Assembly: GCA_030783905.1 (NCBI GenBank)
Contig: JAQAHH010000003.1
Span: 177,422-241,421 of the forward strand
Direction: 5' to 3'
Length of the DNA stretch: 64,000 nt
Source of the DNA: Bisgaard Taxon 45
GTDB taxonomy: Bacteria > Pseudomonadota > Gammaproteobacteria > Enterobacterales > Pasteurellaceae
A program made the translations under genes and the position numbers. The stretch's first letter is position 1. Each line of letters starts with the position of its first letter. Below the pieces are notes generated by a model. The model was not told the origin of the DNA, searched no databases, and was given only the letters and a program-made list of their open reading frames with translations. Of this stretch, positions 63,281-64,000 are shown piece by piece.

Positions 63281-63289
63281 CGACACATA

Positions 63290-63332
63290 TAAAAAAAGCG
63301 TGGTTTGATATTTATCGAACCACGCTTTTTAT
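63290..63332 (+). terminator. Rho-independent terminator after ubiI
   Basis: 13-bp stem (63293-63305 with 63318-63330), extendable by one wobble pair, followed by T residues. It lies 10 bases past the ubiI stop. Confidence 0.92.
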
Positions 63333-63496
63333 CCGTTCTCATTTATCCTAGCATGCTGATCAGAGACTATCTCACGACATTTCTATAAAATAGACCACAC
63401 TTGAACACTCGGATTAAGTCAAATTTTCGTCATACTATCTTATACACATGAAATATAAATTGTGAAAATGACAATATTGAGACGATGCTTAGAAAA

Positions 63497-63532
63497 CAAA
63501 AAAGCCGTAAGCTTATGATTTACTTACGACTT
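63497..63532 (-). terminator. Terminator of the rRNA-tRNA operon
   Basis: On the minus strand, a 9-bp stem with one G-U pair (63523-63531 with 63503-63511) runs into six T residues. It lies 16 bases past the 3' end of tRNA-Trp. Confidence 0.88.
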
Positions 63533-63546
63533 TATTCACATAATAA

Positions 63547-63622
63547 TGGCAGGGGCGGAGAGGCTCGAACTCCCAACACCCGGTTTTGGAGACCGGTGCT
63601 CTACCAATTGAACTACGCCCCT
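63547..63622 (-). tRNA. tRNA-Trp (anticodon CCA)
   Basis: 76 bases including encoded CCA. Minus strand begins AGGGGCGTAGTTCAATTGG, has the anticodon loop CTCCAAA, and GTTCGAGC in the T arm. Last gene of the rRNA operon. Confidence 0.97.
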
Positions 63623-63656
63623 AGAAAGAAAGCGAAACTTAATTCGCTTAAATAAG

Positions 63657-63733
63657 TGGCGGAACGGACGGGACTCGAACCCGCGACCCCCTGCGTGACA
63701 GGCAGGTATTCTAACCAGCTGAACTACCGCTCC
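63657..63733 (-). tRNA. tRNA-Asp (anticodon GTC)
   Basis: 77 bases including encoded CCA. Minus strand begins GGAGCGGTAGTTCAGCTGG, anticodon stem CCTGCCTGTCACGCAGG, T arm GGTTCGAGTCC; nearly identical to E. coli tRNA-Asp. It lies between 5S rRNA and tRNA-Trp, the same distal pair as in E. coli rrnC. Confidence 0.97.
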
Positions 63734-63745
63734 GCGAAATTTGGT

Positions 63746-63862
63746 ATTTGGTAGTGACCTACTCTCACATGGGGAAACCCCACACTACCATCGGCGTTAC
63801 AACATTTCACTTCTGAGTTCGGCATGGGTTCAGGTGGGTCTGCTGCACTATGGCTACCAAAA
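63746..63862 (-). rRNA. 5S ribosomal RNA, second copy of a tandem pair
   Basis: About 117 bases. The conserved core CCATGCCGAACTCAGAAGTGAAA and GCCGATGGTAGTGTGGGG are present. The terminal helix pairs TTTGGTAG with CTACCAAA. It is the downstream (promoter-distal) copy; ends are set by the helix. Confidence 0.95.
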
Positions 63863-63912
63863 AATTTTTATTTGATTAATTCACTTATCATTAAATGAAC
63901 TAATCAAATAAT

Positions 63913-64000
63913 GACCTGGCGGTGTCCTACTCTCACATGGGGAAACCCCACACTACCATCGGCGTTACAGCGTTTCACTTCTAAGTTCGGCATGGATTTA
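63913..64000 (-). rRNA. 5S ribosomal RNA, first copy (5' end outside window)
   Basis: The 3' three-quarters of another 5S gene, cut by the window edge. It shares the central 5S core with the neighbouring copy but differs in the helix III/loop C region and in its terminal helix (ends CCAGGTCAT on the minus strand). 23S and 16S genes should lie beyond the right edge. Confidence 0.93.

Overview
The window is a chromosomal segment of a gammaproteobacterium of the family Pasteurellaceae, most likely Pasteurella multocida or a very close relative. The evidence is the low G+C coding style, about 28 copies of the 9-base Pasteurellaceae DNA uptake core AAGTGCGGT (either strand; about 0.5 expected by chance in 64 kb), and a gene order mixing Haemophilus-like and E. 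coli-like neighbourhoods. There are no prophage, insertion sequence, integrase or CRISPR signatures. Most of the window is core genome, packed tightly with short gaps and clear stem-loop terminators.

Layout. 1-13.6 kb: end of ileS, lspA, ispH, a ComEA-like protein, an rdgB-Sel1-like-ybjQ-hemW run, rpiA, serA, mltG-tmk-holB-tatD, a DUF1523 protein and a CNNM/CBS membrane protein. 13.6-19.5 kb: an accessory catabolic locus comprising an anaerobic sulfatase-maturating radical SAM enzyme, a complete tripartite tricarboxylate transporter (TctC, TctB, TctA) and a sulfatase without a signal peptide. An FNR/CRP-like palindrome lies upstream of the maturase and a near-consensus CRP site lies before tctC. 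19.6-23.8 kb: an LtaS-like alkaline-phosphatase-fold membrane transferase, nhaA and a pirin. 23.9-30.4 kb: ubiE-DUF4328-ubiJ-ubiB-tatABC-hemB. 30.4-39.4 kb: cysZ-cysK facing hemB, zipA, plsY, folB, an EamA transporter, an NTF2-like protein, yigB-xerC-DUF484, a hairpin-ended repeat and dapF. 39.6-43.5 kb: clpB and a periplasmic thioredoxin/CcdA pair. 43.6-52.7 kb: a complete sialic acid locus (siaP-siaT-nanM leftward; a GDSL hydrolase and nanE-nanK-nanQ-nanR-nanA rightward). 52.7-63.3 kb: ligA, rluD-pgeF, bamD, zapA-6S RNA-ygfA, and ygfB-pepP-ubiH-ubiI. 63.5-64 kb: the 3' end of a leftward rRNA operon with two tandem 5S genes, tRNA-Asp and tRNA-Trp.

The genes work together in several ways. Two separate scavenging systems couple an abundant solute-binding protein to a membrane transporter and cytoplasmic catabolism: TRAP plus nan genes for sialic acid, and TTT plus sulfatase for an unknown, presumably sulfated compound. 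In both, a strong stem-loop sits directly after the binding-protein gene. Ubiquinone synthesis is represented twice (ubiE/J/B and ubiH/I). The most novel candidate is the maturase-TTT-sulfatase locus; its substrate cannot be read from the sequence.
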